Assembly (NCBI RefSeq): GCF_008831285.2
Contig: NC_045142.1
Coordinates: forward strand, 2,423,001-2,487,000
Direction: 5' to 3'
DNA: 64,000 nt
From: Nymphaea colorata
Lineage: Eukaryota; Streptophyta; Magnoliopsida; Nymphaeales; Nymphaeaceae
Shown here piece by piece: positions 61,940 through 64,000 of the stretch; position 1 is the first letter of the stretch, and each line of letters opens with the position of its first letter. Both the position numbers and the translations under genes were made by a program. The notes under the pieces are model-generated. The model ran no database searches. It was not told the origin of the DNA and saw only the letters and a program-made list of their open reading frames with translations.

Positions 61940-62653
61940 GGCATGGAGACCCCACTTACCTCCACCCCCGAAATATACCTTATTTTAAGGGGCTAACAGC
62001 AAAAAAAAAAAAAAGTAAAGATGAGTATTTAGGTTATTTTAAAAAGGAAACTTAGTTCTTCCATTTTTACCCTTGTAAAAAGATATTTTATTGGGAAAGT
62101 ACAAGGACATTTTTGTCATATACAACTTCTTGTATCTTCCATGGAAATAAGGCAAAAGAACAAAAGGTTGGACGTGTAAAGGGTAGAAGACAAATTTCCA
62201 CTTCAGTTTAGTCAAATATCTCCAACTTCATCTCTGGATTTCTTGTCCCATTTGGGTTGGATCTAGATTTTACAGAATTTGAATTAATTGGATTTGATTT
62301 ATAAAAACTTAGATTAAGGCTTCGGTTTTACTTCTAGAAACCGATGTTTTTTTTTTTAATTTATTCGCTTGGGTCAGATTTCTATCGATCCTAGTCGAGT
62401 ATCAAACTCGGGTTTGGACTCAGTTGTCAACTTGCATACAAAATCCAAAATTGAAAAATAATCCGTTCTGATATTTTTATCGCATGCATTAAGCTGTTCC
62501 AGAGATCGGATTAGTATATCAAATCCATTAACAACTCCACCGTTGTTTGTTGATGGTAAGGAAGATAAAATCCTGAATACCATTGAAGCATCTGAAAGTT
62601 TTCTCCCCTGTTTTAAGGAAGATCAATCTGATTTTTTTTTGGGTATCCGTAGA

Positions 62654-62656
<3 letters not shown>

Positions 62657-62739
<83 letters not shown>
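62657..62739. repeat. (TA)n(GA)n microsatellite
   Basis: About 60 bp of TA with a single CA step, then about 20 bp of GA. Open frames on both strands across it are Ile/Tyr/Arg/Glu repeats and not genes. Confidence 0.95.
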
Positions 62740-62740
<1 letters not shown>

Positions 62741-63689
62741 GTTTTGTATAATCCCCGAGTCCATGCCCGATGCGTAGAATCCGGCACTTAGATATACTTT
62801 TTTAGAATAAATTATTTGTATGCATTAAATTCTCTACAGTTGGCTTTAAACCTTACATTAATAAAGTTAAACAGTTACATTTCATAATGGGACGTCCCAA
62901 AAAGTAAATTTCATGTAAAATCAAACACCAGAGCATTGTTTCAAACATAAAGCAGAATGCGCATTAAAATTTCCATATGAGAACATTTAGGTACCATAGC
63001 GGCCACCGGTTTAATTACTTTCAATTTATTTAAAATTCTGAACTATAAAAGAAAATCAACAGATCGTAAGACATAAAACAAAGTTTCAAAATTCATTAAT
63101 ATAAATAGTATAGTGATGTAAATATGAGATAAAGCTAAGTTTTATATCATTGGGAGATGCACTGCTGTTATAAGTTCTGAGATATATCATACAATGAAAA
63201 AGATATTCTGCCAGTGGGGTGGGGTCGGTGGTAACAGGTTCATGGAATTATTATAGAATAAGCTCCAAAATCGAAATATATAAGAAAAATGATATTATAT
63301 CCACGCATGTGAGGTGGAATAGGGGCCGAATGGTTATCCAATCCTCCCCCAATTGAATTTTTTCTCATAAGCATCCATTACTTAGAGACAATTTCAAAAT
63401 TTTTGTTCATTTATTATAATTGACAAATTGGTGCTCAAACCTTTTTAGCTTCAACAATTTGATACTCTAACAATTCCACTACCAAATCACAAGCTTACAT
63501 ATGAAGAATGGTTTATCCCATATTATAACTTATTATTTTATTTTCTTGCTAGGCTGTTTGCATTAGATTTTGTCACAAAAGAAAAAATATTTCATGATAA
63601 AGTTTAGCTTCATGCATTAATTTCAAAATTAGTTAACTAAAAAAAAAAAAGAGATGAATTTGTTAATGACAAGATTTTGAGCACGGGAA

Positions 63690-64000
63690 TGTCAAGTTCA
63701 TATAATGGAGGAACACGCACCAACCATCGCGTGGGGTCCAATCATGGAGAGGGGAGAGAAAGAAGGGAACGTGCTCTGGATTAGCTCCAATTTTCCAAAA
63801 GGGAGGCAGACCCCGTCGGTATAAACGTATCACCTTCTTCCCCAATGGGTAAATGCTCGTGTCATTATCATCACCATCCCCTGCGTTTATTTATCACGTT
63901 TACCGACGTCTGGTCGCGGCTGACTGTCAATGGTCGGTTTCCTTCTCCTTGGAGTCAGAGAGTCCATGGTGGCCTTTCTCCATTTTTGTTGGTGGTCGTA
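63690..64000 (+). promoter_or_regulatory. Possible promoter/leader of a gene beyond the right edge
   Basis: Base composition becomes more even, a TATA-like tataaacg lies near 63821, and an ATG in a good context (ccatggtgg, 63965) opens a frame to the window end. Too little is present to identify a gene. This could also be ordinary intergenic DNA. Confidence 0.2.

Larger units (their letters stand above)
56830..63650. other. Gene-poor right flank rich in repeats
   Basis: No gene recognised. Contents: a 41-bp tandem duplication (57343-57420), a TA/GA microsatellite (58102-58152), the 39-bp inverted repeat cluster (59720-59930), a diverged direct duplication (60366-60710), a hAT-like element (61519-61939), and a second TA/GA microsatellite (62657-62739). 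A minus-strand frame at 58966-59346 contains protein-like text (QALAELTCHSNRNVV, GESWRGWCATHEVVALE) that could be an exon remnant of unknown family. The 201-codon frame at 57574-58179 starts at GTG, runs into poly-A and TA repeats, and is not considered a gene. Confidence 0.5.

Noticed and set aside
36-63990. tRNA, rRNA, riboswitch or CRISPR-type arrays
   Set aside because: No cloverleaf with intact A and B boxes, no rRNA-like block, and no regularly spaced direct repeats were seen. The GGTTCG words noticed near 57.7 kb lack a matching tRNA fold.

Overview
The window is nuclear DNA from a flowering plant. It is AT-rich, its genes have GT-AG introns (one appears to be GC-AG), and the proteins are plant-type: a RABA-class Rab11 GTPase, a PRONE-domain ROP activator, an eight-cysteine lipid-transfer protein and an organelle-type cysteinyl-tRNA synthetase. 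I cannot place the lineage more closely from the sequence.

Six protein genes can be modelled. In order they are a RABA2-like Rab GTPase (minus, about 3.1-8.1 kb), dephospho-CoA kinase (minus, 15.9-18.4 kb, with a probable 5'UTR exon near 21.9 kb), a small secreted lipid-transfer protein (minus, 24.1-24.5 kb), cysteinyl-tRNA synthetase (plus, 28.4-35.0 kb, nine exons), a RopGEF (minus, 37.0-39.5 kb, seven exons) and an ATP-binding-type universal stress protein (minus, 53.2-56.6 kb, four exons). CysRS and RopGEF are tail to tail. The genes do not form a pathway or cluster; this is ordinary gene order with housekeeping, trafficking and signalling roles.

The DNA between genes, and several introns, carry small non-autonomous DNA transposons. 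Two hAT-like elements have exact 8-bp target duplications (19,988-20,303 and 61,519-61,939). A third (22,358-22,581) has a 7/8 duplication. A 961-bp element with a 7-bp duplication lies in CysRS intron 2. There are also several small elements with GTTTGG-type ends, one short repeat family seen at least five times, one LINE fragment, many short tandem duplications and several (TA)n(GA)n microsatellites. I found no rRNA, tRNA, CRISPR array or recognisable LTR/viral element.

Points most worth checking: a one-base deficit in a T run of CysRS exon 5 that breaks the frame just after the KMSKS motif; the missing AUG-initiated organelle presequence on that same organelle-type CysRS; a GC-AG intron in the stress-protein gene; a near-perfect 39-bp inverted repeat at 59.8 kb; and a 344-bp tandem duplication at 46.8-47.5 kb whose two copies keep the same short reading frame. 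I see no convincing new biological system here.
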